From DASXUC01 sp036004445 (GTDB lineage Bacteria > Sysuimicrobiota > Sysuimicrobiia > Sysuimicrobiales > Kaftiobacteriaceae), in assembly GCA_036004445.1 (NCBI GenBank), contig DASYRL010000103.1, positions 1-64,000 of the forward strand: a DNA stretch of 64,000 nt, read 5' to 3'. Below the pieces are notes generated by a model that made no database searches, had not been told where the DNA came from, and saw only the letters and a program-made list of their open reading frames with translations. The translations under genes were made by a program, and so were the position numbers. The first letter of the stretch is position 1; the number at the start of each line of letters is the position of its first letter. Below, in pieces: positions 1-7,939 of the stretch.

Positions 1-364
1 GTTCTGATTTCACGAACGTCTTGTAGCGCGCCGGACGCCTCAGATAGATGCGGACGCGGGCGACATCCCGGGTGATCTGGGCGGTGAGGATCGCCCGGAC
101 GTAGCTGTGCTGGGGCGCCAGCGCTCCCCACCAGGTATGCCGGGCGCGCCAGACGTCGACCGTGATGGTGGAACCTGTCGAAAGCGTGCGGGTATTGACC
201 GGGCCGTCAAACCGGAGGGTGATCTTGCCGACCGCGCCGTCCTTCGACCAGGAGACGCCGAGGACACGGGTAGTGGGAGCGGCGGCGGCAGCAGCCTGTG
301 GAAACAGGAGCGCAGCGACAGCTATGACCAGAACCAGGGTGATGGAGGTGTTCGCCGATCTCAA
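1..364 (-). CDS. AMIN-domain envelope protein, 3' part outside window
   Basis: Reading from a TTG at 364, the frame stays open to the window edge (about 121 residues). Residues 8-25 form a hydrophobic signal segment (LVLVIAVAALLF then an Ala run), so the product is exported. The following residues (RVLGVSWSKDGAVGKITLRF, then VDVWRARHTW and VRAILTAQI) have the short beta-strand pattern of AMIN domains, which in N-acetylmuramoyl-L-alanine amidases and PilQ secretins bind peptidoglycan or the envelope. The catalytic part, if any, lies outside the window. A GTG further upstream is also in frame, but the TTG directly precedes a normal signal peptide. Transcription appears to start near 575 and pass through a leader peptide and terminator first. 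The AMIN call rests on pattern recognition only. Confidence 0.6.
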   Translation of the reverse strand, partial: MRSANTSITLVLVIAVAALLFPQAAAAAAPTTRVLGVSWSKDGAVGKITLRFDGPVNTRTLSTGSTITVDVWRARHTWWGALAPQHSYVRAILTAQITRDVARVRIYLRRPARYKTFVKSE

Positions 365-425
365 TGTCGCTCGTGCTACCTGCCCGCCGCTTGACTCATG
401 CCCTTCGCCCCCCACACGCAGACAT

Positions 426-516
426 AAAAAAAGCGCCCCGGCCCACGAGCCAGGACGCGAGACGGAAGACTGCAAACCTCCGCCTTACCCGCGAAACCTT
501 TCCAGGTGGGCCGGGG
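426..516 (-). terminator. attenuator-type intrinsic terminator in the AMIN leader
   Basis: On the minus strand CCCCGGCCCAC (516-506) pairs perfectly with GTGGGCCGGGG (446-436), followed three nt later by seven U (432-426). The 59-nt loop holds a smaller hairpin (GCGGAGG with CTTCCGT). It sits between the promoter and the TTG start at 364, so full-length transcription needs readthrough. Confidence 0.6.
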
Positions 517-529
517 TCTCGCTACACAT
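485..529 (-). CDS. 14-residue leader peptide
   Basis: An ATG at 529 opens a 15-codon ORF (MCSETPAHLERFRG, then TAA). It is preceded by an unusually strong Shine-Dalgarno, AAAGGAGGTGA (548-538), nine nt away. Codons 5-8 form the 5' arm of the GC-rich terminator stem that follows. This is the arrangement of an attenuation leader: a ribosome on the ORF would occupy the 5' arm and favour readthrough into the AMIN gene. There is no obvious run of one regulatory amino acid. Its role is inferred; the SD, ORF and stem are directly visible. Confidence 0.5.
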   Translation of the reverse strand: MCSETPAHLERFRG

Positions 530-582
530 TGTCGGCCTCACCTCCTTTCTCTGCAGCCAGCTTGATGGCTGTGACGGAGGTC

Positions 583-611
583 AGCGTACCATTGCCACCC
601 CTAGGGGTCAA
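583..611 (-). promoter_or_regulatory. sigma70-type promoter for the leader and AMIN gene
   Basis: On the minus strand TTGACC (611-606) is followed after exactly 17 nt by TACGCT (588-583). The predicted start is near 575. The -35 lies inside the left arm of a small inverted-repeat element. It reads toward the leader peptide at 529 and the AMIN gene. Confidence 0.5.
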
Positions 612-663
612 GTCTTCACTTGACGCAAATGCGGCTCAAATAGTTCAAGTGAAGACCTGCCCC
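605..663 (+). repeat. small element with imperfect terminal inverted repeats
   Basis: GTCTTCACTTGA (612-623) and TCAAGTGAAGAC (645-656) are perfect 12-bp inverted repeats. With their outer GGGGTCAA/CTGCCCC flanks the arms are close to 19-20 bp. The whole unit is about 60 bp. GGGGTCAxGTCTTnA-like ends recall those bordering IS200/Y1-transposase-related elements, but no transposase is present. It could be a solo MITE-like remnant or a hairpin. Confidence 0.4.
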
Positions 664-723
664 CAGGGAGCGATCCTGACCGGGGGGAGGCCCACGGCGG
701 CTGTCGAACAAGGCGGCGACCCC

Positions 724-2394
724 ATGAAGATCCGCAACATCCTCGCCGCTGTTCTCCTCATCGCGATCCTGGCCGTCGCAGGATACGCCGCGCAGTGGCT
801 GACGCTGCTCGGGTGGAACGCGATGGTCGAATACCCGTCGCCGTACGCCCACGCGCTGCCCTCGGGGCCTGCCGGTCCGCTGCTTGCCGACCGCGTGGTG
901 CTCGTCGTGGTCGACGGGCTGCGTGTTGACACGTCGGAGCGGATGACCGTGCTGAACACGCTCCGATTGGCTGGCGCAGCGTTTGTCGCCTGGACGGGCG
1001 AACCATCGCTGTCGTTTCCGGGCTGGACGGCGCTGGTCAGCGGGGCGCCTCCCGAGATCAGCGGCGTGACGACGAACTGGTACGAGGGACCGGTGCGCGT
1101 CGACACGCTCTTCGCCGCCGCCAAACGCGCCGGCATCTCCACGGCCGTGGCGGGCAGCCCCGGGTGGGCCGAACTGTTCGGGACGGCGATCGACGAGCAG
1201 ATCCTCGTCGGCGATCCGACCGGCGACGTCCCCGCCGAGACACTCTACGGCGTCAGCGCCGAAGTGTCTGACGGTGCCGCAGGTATCCTGAAGCGCGGCC
1301 AGGCCCGATTGGTGCTGATCCATTTCCCCAGCGTCGACCTCGTGGGCCATCGGTTCGGCGGGGCCAGTCCCGAGTATGCCGAATCGGCGCGTCGCGTGGA
1401 CGATCATCTCCGCGTCCTGCTGGATTCGCTTGACCTGACGCGCGACACGCTCATCGTCACCTCGGATCACGGCCACCTCGATGCCGGCGGGCACGGGGGA
1501 TGGGAGCCGGTAGTGAAACGTACGCCGCTCGTCCTCGCCGGAGGGGGTATCAAGCCGGGATCGGGGTTCCCGGACGTGCGCCAGACGGACGTCGCGCCGA
1601 CCGTCGCGATGCTGCTGGGGATCCCGATACCGTCGCACAGCCAGGGGCGTCCGTTGGTCGAAGCCCTCGACGCCGATCCGGCCGAGTTCGCGTCGCGCTG
1701 GATCGAGCAGCAGCACGCGTTCTATCGCGCACAGGCCGGCATCCTGGAGATCGACGTGCCCGTGGGCACCGAGAGCGTGCAGGCGGACGCCGATGCGCTG
1801 GCCAGAACCTACTTCACTGCGCGGGAAGACCGCCTCACGCGGGAACGGCACCAGCGCCTGCCGCTCGCGGCCGCCGCGGTCGTGATTCCGCTCGTTGGCC
1901 TGGTGTGGGTGGCACGCCGGCGGCTCCTGGGACCGGCGCTGGTGGGCGCCGCGGTGTTCTTCGTGGTCGACTACGCGCTGTTCTTCCTGCGTGGCTATGC
2001 GTTCTCGCTCAGCGTCTTCAACAGTGAGGCCCAGATCCTGGCGTTCTTCAATCAGCGGCTGGTCGAGGCCGCGGCGGCACTGACCGCGGGAGCGTTGGTC
2101 GCCGGATTCATGACGGCGCGGCGGCGTCCGGCCGATGCCTTCCTGGGCGCGCTCGGCGTCGCCTGCGTAACGGCGTATGCGATTCTCCTGCAGGTCGTCT
2201 ACTTCTACTGGCAGTGGGACGTACGTTTCGCGTGGTACCTGCCGGATCTCCGGTTGGGGTTTAAGTACTATCTGGATCTGCTGATGCTGGTGCCCGTCGG
2301 ATTTCTGGCCGCGCTGGCCGGGACGATCGGACTCGTTGGACGCTTCCTCGCGCGGCTGGCGGCCGGACCGGCAGGGCCCCCCGCGGTCACGTAG
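724..2394 (+). CDS. membrane-anchored alkaline-phosphatase/phosphodiesterase superfamily protein
   Basis: This 556-residue protein has an N-terminal membrane segment (residues 5-22) and an extracytoplasmic domain of the alkaline phosphatase / type I phosphodiesterase fold. Metal-ligand motifs are visible: VVVDGLRVD (Asp64 region), the nucleophile loop SLSFPGWT (around Ser97), IHFPSVDLVGHRFG, and VTSDHGHLDAGGHGG. From residue 378 on, four to five hydrophobic segments form a C-terminal membrane domain. That layout is shared with enzymes that transfer or hydrolyse phospho-head groups at the membrane surface, but the substrate cannot be read from sequence. The frame is open upstream to 364; the ATG at 724 directly precedes the signal-anchor and is the sensible start. 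Confidence 0.75.
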   Translation: MKIRNILAAVLLIAILAVAGYAAQWLTLLGWNAMVEYPSPYAHALPSGPAGPLLADRVVLVVVDGLRVDTSERMTVLNTLRLAGAAFVAWTGEPSLSFPGWTALVSGAPPEISGVTTNWYEGPVRVDTLFAAAKRAGISTAVAGSPGWAELFGTAIDEQILVGDPTGDVPAETLYGVSAEVSDGAAGILKRGQARLVLIHFPSVDLVGHRFGGASPEYAESARRVDDHLRVLLDSLDLTRDTLIVTSDHGHLDAGGHGGWEPVVKRTPLVLAGGGIKPGSGFPDVRQTDVAPTVAMLLGIPIPSHSQGRPLVEALDADPAEFASRWIEQQHAFYRAQAGILEIDVPVGTESVQADADALARTYFTAREDRLTRERHQRLPLAAAAVVIPLVGLVWVARRRLLGPALVGAAVFFVVDYALFFLRGYAFSLSVFNSEAQILAFFNQRLVEAAAALTAGALVAGFMTARRRPADAFLGALGVACVTAYAILLQVVYFYWQWDVRFAWYLPDLRLGFKYYLDLLMLVPVGFLAALAGTIGLVGRFLARLAAGPAGPPAVT

Positions 2395-2743
2395 TTGTCT
2401 GCAGCACGTCGGTGAGCGTTTTCAGCGCCTGGGAGTTGGTGATTACCAGGTCCGCGCCCGCCTCGTACGCGCCGGCGCGGCGGACCTGATCGGTGTGCCC
2501 GCAGAAGGCGACGATGCGTACGCGTCCGTGCGCGGCGTCGGTCCGCAGCGCTCTGATCGCCTCGGCGGGATCGAACCCGTGTGCCGCCAGGTTGACGATG
2601 GCCGCCTGCGGGGCTTCCCTGCGCAGGACGTCGAGCGCGTGCTTCGCTGAGGCGACGATGGACGCCGTGTGCCCGTGCGTCCACAGTTGAGACTGCACGG
2701 CGGAGGCGGACATCAAGTTGTCGTCGAGGATGAGGACGTGCAC
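2387..2743 (-). CDS. degenerate response-regulator receiver domain
   Basis: A stand-alone receiver-fold protein of 118 residues starting at a GTG (MHVLILDDNLM). The acidic pair of the first loop is kept (LILDDN), but the phospho-acceptor position carries Asn or a shifted residue (AAIVNLAAHGFDP), the conserved Thr/Ser loop reads VAFCGHTD, and the Lys position reads VITNSQ. It is therefore likely not phosphorylated in the usual way and may act as a protein-binding pseudo-receiver. It starts 10 nt after the stop of the DUF59 gene and is presumably cotranscribed with it. Its 3' end overlaps the end of the opposing phosphatase-type gene by 8 nt. Confidence 0.6.
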   Translation of the reverse strand: MHVLILDDNLMSASAVQSQLWTHGHTASIVASAKHALDVLRREAPQAAIVNLAAHGFDPAEAIRALRTDAAHGRVRIVAFCGHTDQVRRAGAYEAGADLVITNSQALKTLTDVLQTTT

Positions 2744-2753
2744 GTGCGGCTGA

Positions 2754-3077
2754 CTAGACGGGGTACCCCATGCTCTGCAGCGCGAGCCGCCCGTCGTCGG
2801 TGAGGCGCTGGGGAGTCCACGGTGGGCTCCAGACAAACTCCACGGTCACGTGCTCCGCGCCGACGGATTGCAGCTTGTTCTCAATCTCCGAGGCGATCGC
2901 CGGTCCGATCGGGCAGCCTACCGCCGTCAGGGTCATCTTGATGTCGACGTCCTGCCCGTGCACGTTCAAGTCGTAGATCAATCCCAGGTCCCACACGTTC
3001 ACCGGGATCTCCGGGTCGAAGATCGAGCTTAAGACGCCGATGGCTTGCTCGCGGGAGAGGGTGTCATCTGCTTCCAT
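2754..3077 (-). CDS. metal-sulfur cluster assembly factor (DUF59/MIP18 family)
   Basis: A 107-residue protein of the SufT/PaaD/MIP18 family, which takes part in Fe-S cluster assembly or delivery. Family hallmarks are clear: FDPEIPVNVWDLGLIYDL, the conserved Cys in VGCPIGPAI, and a WSPPWTPQRL segment near the C-terminus. Length is normal for the family. A -10 box (TAGAAT on the minus strand) lies six nt before the ATG, so the mRNA may be leaderless. No other suf genes are in the window, so the client protein is unknown. Confidence 0.85.
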   Translation of the reverse strand: MEADDTLSREQAIGVLSSIFDPEIPVNVWDLGLIYDLNVHGQDVDIKMTLTAVGCPIGPAIASEIENKLQSVGAEHVTVEFVWSPPWTPQRLTDDGRLALQSMGYPV

Positions 3078-3083
3078 GGCTAA

Positions 3084-3112
3084 ATTCTAGTCCACGGAGC
3101 CTCCACAGGAAA
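3084..3112 (-). promoter_or_regulatory. probable promoter giving a leaderless DUF59 mRNA
   Basis: TAGAAT (3089-3084) with a weak -35 TTTCCT (3112-3107) and exact 17-nt spacing. Seven nt downstream of the -10 is position 3077, the A of the ATG. No Shine-Dalgarno precedes the gene. Confidence 0.4.
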
Positions 3113-3125
3113 GGGGACCGTTGCG

Positions 3126-5858
3126 GTGCGCTATCCCTGGCGGTTGATCCTCATTACGGTGTTCCTGCTGCTCTTCGTGTTGGCGCCGACGCTGGCCCGG
3201 TGGTATACGGACTGGCTGTGGTTCGGCGAGGTCGGGTACCGGCGCGTCTTCTGGGTCCCGCTGCTGTCGCGGATCGGCGTCACCGTCGTCGTCGGCGGCG
3301 TGCTCTTCGCGCTGCTGTACGCCAACCTCCGGCTGCTGCTCGCGCGGAACGGCAGCGGGGATCTCATCGAGCTCGGCCGCGCGCGTGGCGGGCGATCGTA
3401 CCGTCTGCCCCCGCCGGGGGCGCTGCCGGGCTCGGTGCTGGCCGTGCTCGCACTGGTGTCGTTCGCGGCGGGGATCGCCGCGTCGGCACGGTGGCCCATG
3501 TTCCAGCAGTTCGTGCACGCGCGTCCGTTCGGCGCCGCCGACCCGATCTTCGGCCGCGACATCGGGTTCTTCGTGTTCAAGCTGCCGGTCTATCAATACA
3601 TCGAGGCGGCGCTGTTCAGCTGGCTGGTGCTGGTCTTCATCGTGGCCGCTGCGGTGTATTCGCTGCGCTACTCGGCGTTGATGTTCCGCGGATCGTGGGC
3701 GCTGCCCGATCGCGTGCGCATCCACCTCAGCGTCCTGGCGGGGGTCATCCTCTTGGTCCGCGGCTGGGGATTCTGGCTCGACGGGTTCGGGATCGAGTAC
3801 GCGTCAGGCAAGGCGATTTACGGCGCGACGTATACGAGCGTGCACGCCGTGCTGCCGGCGCTGCGCCTGCTGACGGTGCTGTTCATCCTCGGCGCGCTCC
3901 TGATGTTCATCAACGTCCGCCGGCGGACCCTGGGTCTGGCCCTGGCCACCGCGGTCGCCATCGCCGCCGCGTGGGTGCTGGGGCTGGGCGTGTATCCCGG
4001 CATCGTCCAGCAGCTGCGCGTGTCGCCGAACGAGCTCACGGTCGAAACGCCATACATCGCCAACGGCATCACCGCGACCCTGCGCGCGTTCGGGCTGGAC
4101 GGGGTCCGGGAGGAAGCCTTTACCGCCGAACCCCTCACCCCGGCCGTGCTGGCGCGCAACCAGGCCACCGTCGAAGACCTGCGGCTGTGGGATTACCGGC
4201 CGCTGCTGTCCGCCTACCGCCAGCTGCAGACCCTGCGGCCCTACTACGCATTCCTCGACGTCGACATCGACCGCTACCGGATCGGAGGCCGCCAGCGGCA
4301 GGTGATGCTCGCCGCGCGGGAGATGGAGACGTCCCGGCTCAGTCCGCAGGCCCGCACCTGGGTGAACGAACATCAGGTGTTCACGCACGGCTATGGCCTG
4401 GTCATGAGTCCCGTCAACCGCGTGTCTGAAGAAGGTATGCCGGAGTTCTACCTCAAGGACATTCCCCCGGTGTCCTCGGTCGACTTGCCAGTGAACCGTC
4501 CGCAGATCTACTTCGGGGAGGCAACCGAGTCGTACGTCGTCGTGAACACGAAGGTTGATGAGCTCGACTACCCCAGGGGGGATGACAACGTCTACGGGAC
4601 GTATCAGGGCCGGGCGGGCATTCGGCTGAGCGCGCTGTCGAGGCTGGCGTTTGCCTACCGGTTCGCCGATGCGCGTCTGCTGCTGAGCACCGACATCACT
4701 TCGTCCAGCCGGATGCTGTTCGCCCGTGAGATCGGCACGCGCCTGCGGAGACTGGCTCCGTTTCTCGCGTATGACGAAGACCCCTACATCGTCCTGGTCG
4801 ACGGCCGGCTGGTCTGGATCATCGACGCCTACGCGATCTCGACCCGTTACCCGTACTCCACGCCGGCCCCGGGGACCCCGGGCCTCGACGGCGATCCACT
4901 CGCCGGGATCAACTACATCCGGAATTCGGTCAAGATCGTCGTCGACGCGTACGACGGGACGGTCGACTTCTACCTGATGGATCCCACCGACCCCGTGGCC
5001 GCCAGCTTTGCCGGCATCTTCCCGGAGTTGTTCAAGCCGGTGTCGTCGATGCCCGCGGGCATCCGGGCGCACCTGCGGTATCCGGTCGACATGTACGAGG
5101 TCCAGGCGCGGATGTACGCCACCTTCCACATGCGCGACCCCCGCGTGTTCTACAACCGCGAAGATCCGTGGGTCATCCCGACGGAGCTGTTCGGCAGCGA
5201 CACGGTGCTGGTGGAGCCATACTACGTGACGATGCGGCTGGCCGACGGGACCGTCCCGGAGTTCGCGCTGATCCTTCCATTCGCGCCGGCAAACCGCGAC
5301 AACATGGTGGCGTGGATGGCTGCGCGCAACGATGCCCCGCATTACGGCGAGCTGATCGTCTACCGGTTTCCGAAAGACCGGCTGGCGTTTGGTCCGATGC
5401 AGGTCGAGGCGCGCATCAATCAGGATCCGACGATCAGCCAACAGCTGACGTTGTGGAACCAGGAGGGCTCGCGCGTCATCCGCGGCAATCTGCTGGTCAT
5501 CCCGATGGAACGCTCGTTGCTGTACGTGGAACCGCTGTTCTTGCAGGCGGAGCGCAGCCAGCTGCCGGAGCTCCGGCGCGTGATCGTCGCCAGCGGGCCG
5601 CGGATCATCATGGCGGAGACGCCGGAAGCGGGACTCTCTCGACTGCTGGCAGCGGCACCGCCGGCGCCGCTGCCGCCGGGCACGCCTGCGCCGCCGCCGT
5701 CCGTTGGGGGATCGGTGCGCGAGCTCATCGCCCAGGCCAGCGAGACGTACGAGCGCGCGCAGCAGTTGCTGAGGCAGGGAGACCTGGCCGGGTATGCGCG
5801 CGAGATCGAACGGCTGGGGGAGATCCTGCGGCGGCTGCGCGAGAGTCAGGGTCCGTAG
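3126..5858 (+). CDS. UPF0182 family membrane protein
   Basis: A 910-residue protein with about seven hydrophobic segments in the first 290 residues, followed by a large soluble domain. The order and motifs match UPF0182 (COG1615): a WYTDWLWFGEVGYRRVFW segment after the first helix, later ANGITATLRAFGLDGVRE and DPYIVLVDGRLVWIIDAYAISTRYPYS. The family is found in Actinobacteria, Cyanobacteria and Firmicutes relatives; its function is unknown. The GTG start has an AAGGGG Shine-Dalgarno. A proline-rich linker near residues 845-860 precedes a C-terminal helix. The 3' end overlaps the convergent racemase gene by 13 nt. Confidence 0.9.
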   Translation: MRYPWRLILITVFLLLFVLAPTLARWYTDWLWFGEVGYRRVFWVPLLSRIGVTVVVGGVLFALLYANLRLLLARNGSGDLIELGRARGGRSYRLPPPGALPGSVLAVLALVSFAAGIAASARWPMFQQFVHARPFGAADPIFGRDIGFFVFKLPVYQYIEAALFSWLVLVFIVAAAVYSLRYSALMFRGSWALPDRVRIHLSVLAGVILLVRGWGFWLDGFGIEYASGKAIYGATYTSVHAVLPALRLLTVLFILGALLMFINVRRRTLGLALATAVAIAAAWVLGLGVYPGIVQQLRVSPNELTVETPYIANGITATLRAFGLDGVREEAFTAEPLTPAVLARNQATVEDLRLWDYRPLLSAYRQLQTLRPYYAFLDVDIDRYRIGGRQRQVMLAAREMETSRLSPQARTWVNEHQVFTHGYGLVMSPVNRVSEEGMPEFYLKDIPPVSSVDLPVNRPQIYFGEATESYVVVNTKVDELDYPRGDDNVYGTYQGRAGIRLSALSRLAFAYRFADARLLLSTDITSSSRMLFAREIGTRLRRLAPFLAYDEDPYIVLVDGRLVWIIDAYAISTRYPYSTPAPGTPGLDGDPLAGINYIRNSVKIVVDAYDGTVDFYLMDPTDPVAASFAGIFPELFKPVSSMPAGIRAHLRYPVDMYEVQARMYATFHMRDPRVFYNREDPWVIPTELFGSDTVLVEPYYVTMRLADGTVPEFALILPFAPANRDNMVAWMAARNDAPHYGELIVYRFPKDRLAFGPMQVEARINQDPTISQQLTLWNQEGSRVIRGNLLVIPMERSLLYVEPLFLQAERSQLPELRRVIVASGPRIIMAETPEAGLSRLLAAAPPAPLPPGTPAPPPSVGGSVRELIAQASETYERAQQLLRQGDLAGYAREIERLGEILRRLRESQGP

Positions 5859-6958
5859 GTCGCCCGCTTCACCGTACAGCGGTCCACGCGGTCTCCGAGC
5901 ACCCGGAACCCGAGGCCGGCCCCCGTCGGGACGGTGATGGTCCCGTCGGCGTTCAACCGCACCGGTGGATCGATCACGTCCTCGTGGAAGTAGCGATCGC
6001 TGGCCGACACGTCGGCCGGCAGCGTGAAGTTGGGCAGCGAGGCCAGCGCGATGTTCGCCGCGCGCCCGATCCCCGTTTCCAGGAGTCCGCCGCACCACAC
6101 CGGCGCCCCGGCGCGCTGCGCAAGATCGTGGGTGGCCACGCCCGCGGTCAGCCCACCCAGCCGCGCCGCCTTGATGTTGATGATCCGGCAGCTCCCCAGC
6201 GCCAGCGCTTTGCGCGCATCATCGGGGGTCACGATAGATTCATCGAGGCAGATCGGCGTGCGCAGCTGCGCCTGCAAGGCGGCATGGTCGACGATGTCGT
6301 CCTCGGCGAGGGGCTGCTCGATCAGCAGCAGGTCGTAGCCATCCATGCGCCGGAAGATCTCCGCCTGCTCGAGCGTGTAGGCGGAATTCGCGTCCACCTG
6401 CAGGAGGATCGGGCCGTATGCCCGCCGGACCTGCTCGACCACGTCGACGTCCCAGCCTGGTTTGATCTTGATCTTGATCCGGCGGTAGCCCCGGTGCAGA
6501 AAGTCTCCGACGCGGCCAAGCAGCGCGTCGATCGTGGGCTCGATGCCCAAGCTGACCCCCACCGCCACGGTCTTCCTCGTGCCGCCCAGCGCTGCCGACA
6601 GCGGCAGGCCTTCGGCCTGACAGTACAGATCCCACAGCGCGGCCTCCACGCCGGCCTTCGCCATGTGGTGGCGCCGCAGGTCCGCGACCAGCGGGGGGAA
6701 CCCCCGCGGATGGGCGACGTCCCCGCGCAGGACCCTGGGGAGGATGAACTCCTCGAGGACATGCCAGGCCGTTCCGACCGTTTCTTCATTATAGAGAGGC
6801 GCCGCCGCGGCCGGCACTTCGCCCCATCCCCGGCGGCCCTCGGCGTCGGTCAGGGCAACGAGCAGGCAGACTTTCGTCTCTTCGCGTCCGAAGCTGGTCT
6901 CAAACGGAAAGACCAGCGGCAGCGCGATCCGGCGCAGTTCAGCCTCAACGATCCGCAT
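5846..6958 (-). CDS. enolase-superfamily o-succinylbenzoate synthase / N-succinylamino acid racemase
   Basis: A 370-residue muconate-lactonizing-type enolase-superfamily enzyme. The barrel residues are present: the KxK catalytic pair in RRIKIKIKPGW, metal ligands in VDANSAYT, IEQPLAEDD and LDESIVTPDD, and the opposite lysine in INIKAARLGG. Sequence pattern is that of the OSBS/NSAR branch (MenC family). The upstream gene is a GNAT protein with which it overlaps by 14 nt, and no men genes are nearby. Known NSAR-GNAT pairs convert D- to L-amino acids through N-succinylation, so racemase is more likely than menaquinone synthesis here. Start chosen at MRIVEAELRRIALPL, the conserved N-terminus. Confidence 0.85.
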   Translation of the reverse strand: MRIVEAELRRIALPLVFPFETSFGREETKVCLLVALTDAEGRRGWGEVPAAAAPLYNEETVGTAWHVLEEFILPRVLRGDVAHPRGFPPLVADLRRHHMAKAGVEAALWDLYCQAEGLPLSAALGGTRKTVAVGVSLGIEPTIDALLGRVGDFLHRGYRRIKIKIKPGWDVDVVEQVRRAYGPILLQVDANSAYTLEQAEIFRRMDGYDLLLIEQPLAEDDIVDHAALQAQLRTPICLDESIVTPDDARKALALGSCRIINIKAARLGGLTAGVATHDLAQRAGAPVWCGGLLETGIGRAANIALASLPNFTLPADVSASDRYFHEDVIDPPVRLNADGTITVPTGAGLGFRVLGDRVDRCTVKRATYGP

Positions 6959-7682
6959 GCCGCGCCTCCCGCCGATCCAGGACGTAGGTCCCGCCGGTGA
7001 AGTCGACGACTTCGTATCCGCGGGCAAAGTGATCGAGGAACGCCTCCCGGACGCGGAGCCGCCACGCCTGGGCGGCATCAGGATCGGTGATCTTGAGCGC
7101 GTTGAAGTCGGGCGGGATCTCCAGCGCAGCCGCGCCGGGCGCCGTGGCCACCGGCGCGCCGCGCAGCGCGGCGTCGACGCGAGGATCGCGGATCCACCAG
7201 TCGACTTCCAGCCGGTCGCTGTCGGTGCCCCGATTGATCGCGTCGCGCATGTCGCCGTAGTAGTTGACGTAATAGCGCGACGCGACCGCGCCCAGCTTGT
7301 GATGGTTGAACCATGCGTTCGCGCGCTGCAGCGGATCGAACGTCCACACGATGCGGTCCACGCCCCGCGCCAGCGCCGCCTCGCGCTGGGCGCGCTTGAG
7401 CGCGAGACCCACGCCGCGCCCGCGGTACTCCTCGCGCACGCCGGTCATGTGCGAGTAGAGCAGCGGCGTCCCGTTGCGCGCTCCGGCGAACGCGTAGGAG
7501 AACCCGACGAGGTCGTCTCCGGCGAACGCCCCCAGCACGAGACCGCCGGCGCTCACCGCCGCACGCAGGTGATGGAGGGGGACGACGTCGAGGTCCGGCA
7601 TCGTCCACACCGCGCGCTGCAGGTGTTCGACCGCCGTCAACCCTGCGACGTCGTCGATCGGCCGGATCGTCAGCTCATCCAT
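6945..7682 (-). CDS. GNAT acetyl/succinyltransferase (COG3375 type) paired with the racemase
   Basis: A protein of about 245 residues with the GNAT acyl-CoA site VREEYRGRGVGLALKRAQRE, followed by IVWTFDPLQRANAWFNHHKLGAVA, typical of the COG3375 family. In bacteria with N-succinylamino acid racemase this family supplies the N-succinyl-D-amino acid substrate; the overlap with the racemase gene fits that. The start at 7682 (MDELTIRPIDD) matches the usual family N-terminus; in-frame ATGs at 7712 and 7745 would add 10 or 21 residues, and none has a good Shine-Dalgarno. Confidence 0.8.
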   Translation of the reverse strand: MDELTIRPIDDVAGLTAVEHLQRAVWTMPDLDVVPLHHLRAAVSAGGLVLGAFAGDDLVGFSYAFAGARNGTPLLYSHMTGVREEYRGRGVGLALKRAQREAALARGVDRIVWTFDPLQRANAWFNHHKLGAVASRYYVNYYGDMRDAINRGTDSDRLEVDWWIRDPRVDAALRGAPVATAPGAAALEIPPDFNALKITDPDAAQAWRLRVREAFLDHFARGYEVVDFTGGTYVLDRREARHADR

Positions 7683-7874
7683 CGCGGAAAAAAAATTTCG
7701 AAGATCGCGCATGCGCAGCAGGAAAATCTCGCGCGCATGTCGCATGTTGTTGACTCAAACGCGCGTCTAGCAATTTCGGGCGCGTGGTAGGGTGCAGATG
7801 ACGCACCCGCGCACCGGCCGGCGATCCAATTCGGTGCGCGATCAACAGCGCGGATGCGCGAAGGGGGGATTTCA

Positions 7875-7913
7875 GTGGCGAAGAAGAAGGCCAAGGCCAA
7901 GAAGAAGCGGTAA
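7875..7913 (+). CDS. 12-residue lysine-rich micro-ORF
   Basis: GTG at 7875 opens a 12-codon ORF, MAKKKAKAKKKR, ending in TAA. It is preceded by GGGGGG (7864-7869) as Shine-Dalgarno and followed 26 nt later by an excellent UUCG-capped terminator, so it looks like a small independent transcript between the divergent GNAT gene and the convergent pncB. Eight of twelve residues are Lys or Arg. It could be a nucleic-acid-binding micropeptide, a decoy, or the coding part of a small RNA. No homologue can be named from sequence alone. Confidence 0.4.
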   Translation: MAKKKAKAKKKR

Positions 7914-7939
7914 CGAACTGGCGAGCGTCATGCTCGTCT

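Noticed and set aside
616..1851. 411-codon minus-strand ORF opposite the phosphatase-type gene
   Set aside because: Low-complexity Arg/Gly/Asp-rich translation with no recognisable domain; the plus-strand gene has clear motifs.
3804..6098. 764-codon minus-strand ORF
   Set aside because: It is the antisense shadow of UPF0182 in GC-rich DNA; the composition is Arg/Gln/His-rich without domain motifs.
5168..7000. 610-codon plus-strand ORF crossing UPF0182 and the racemase
   Set aside because: It spans the end of one gene and the antisense of another and shows no domain.
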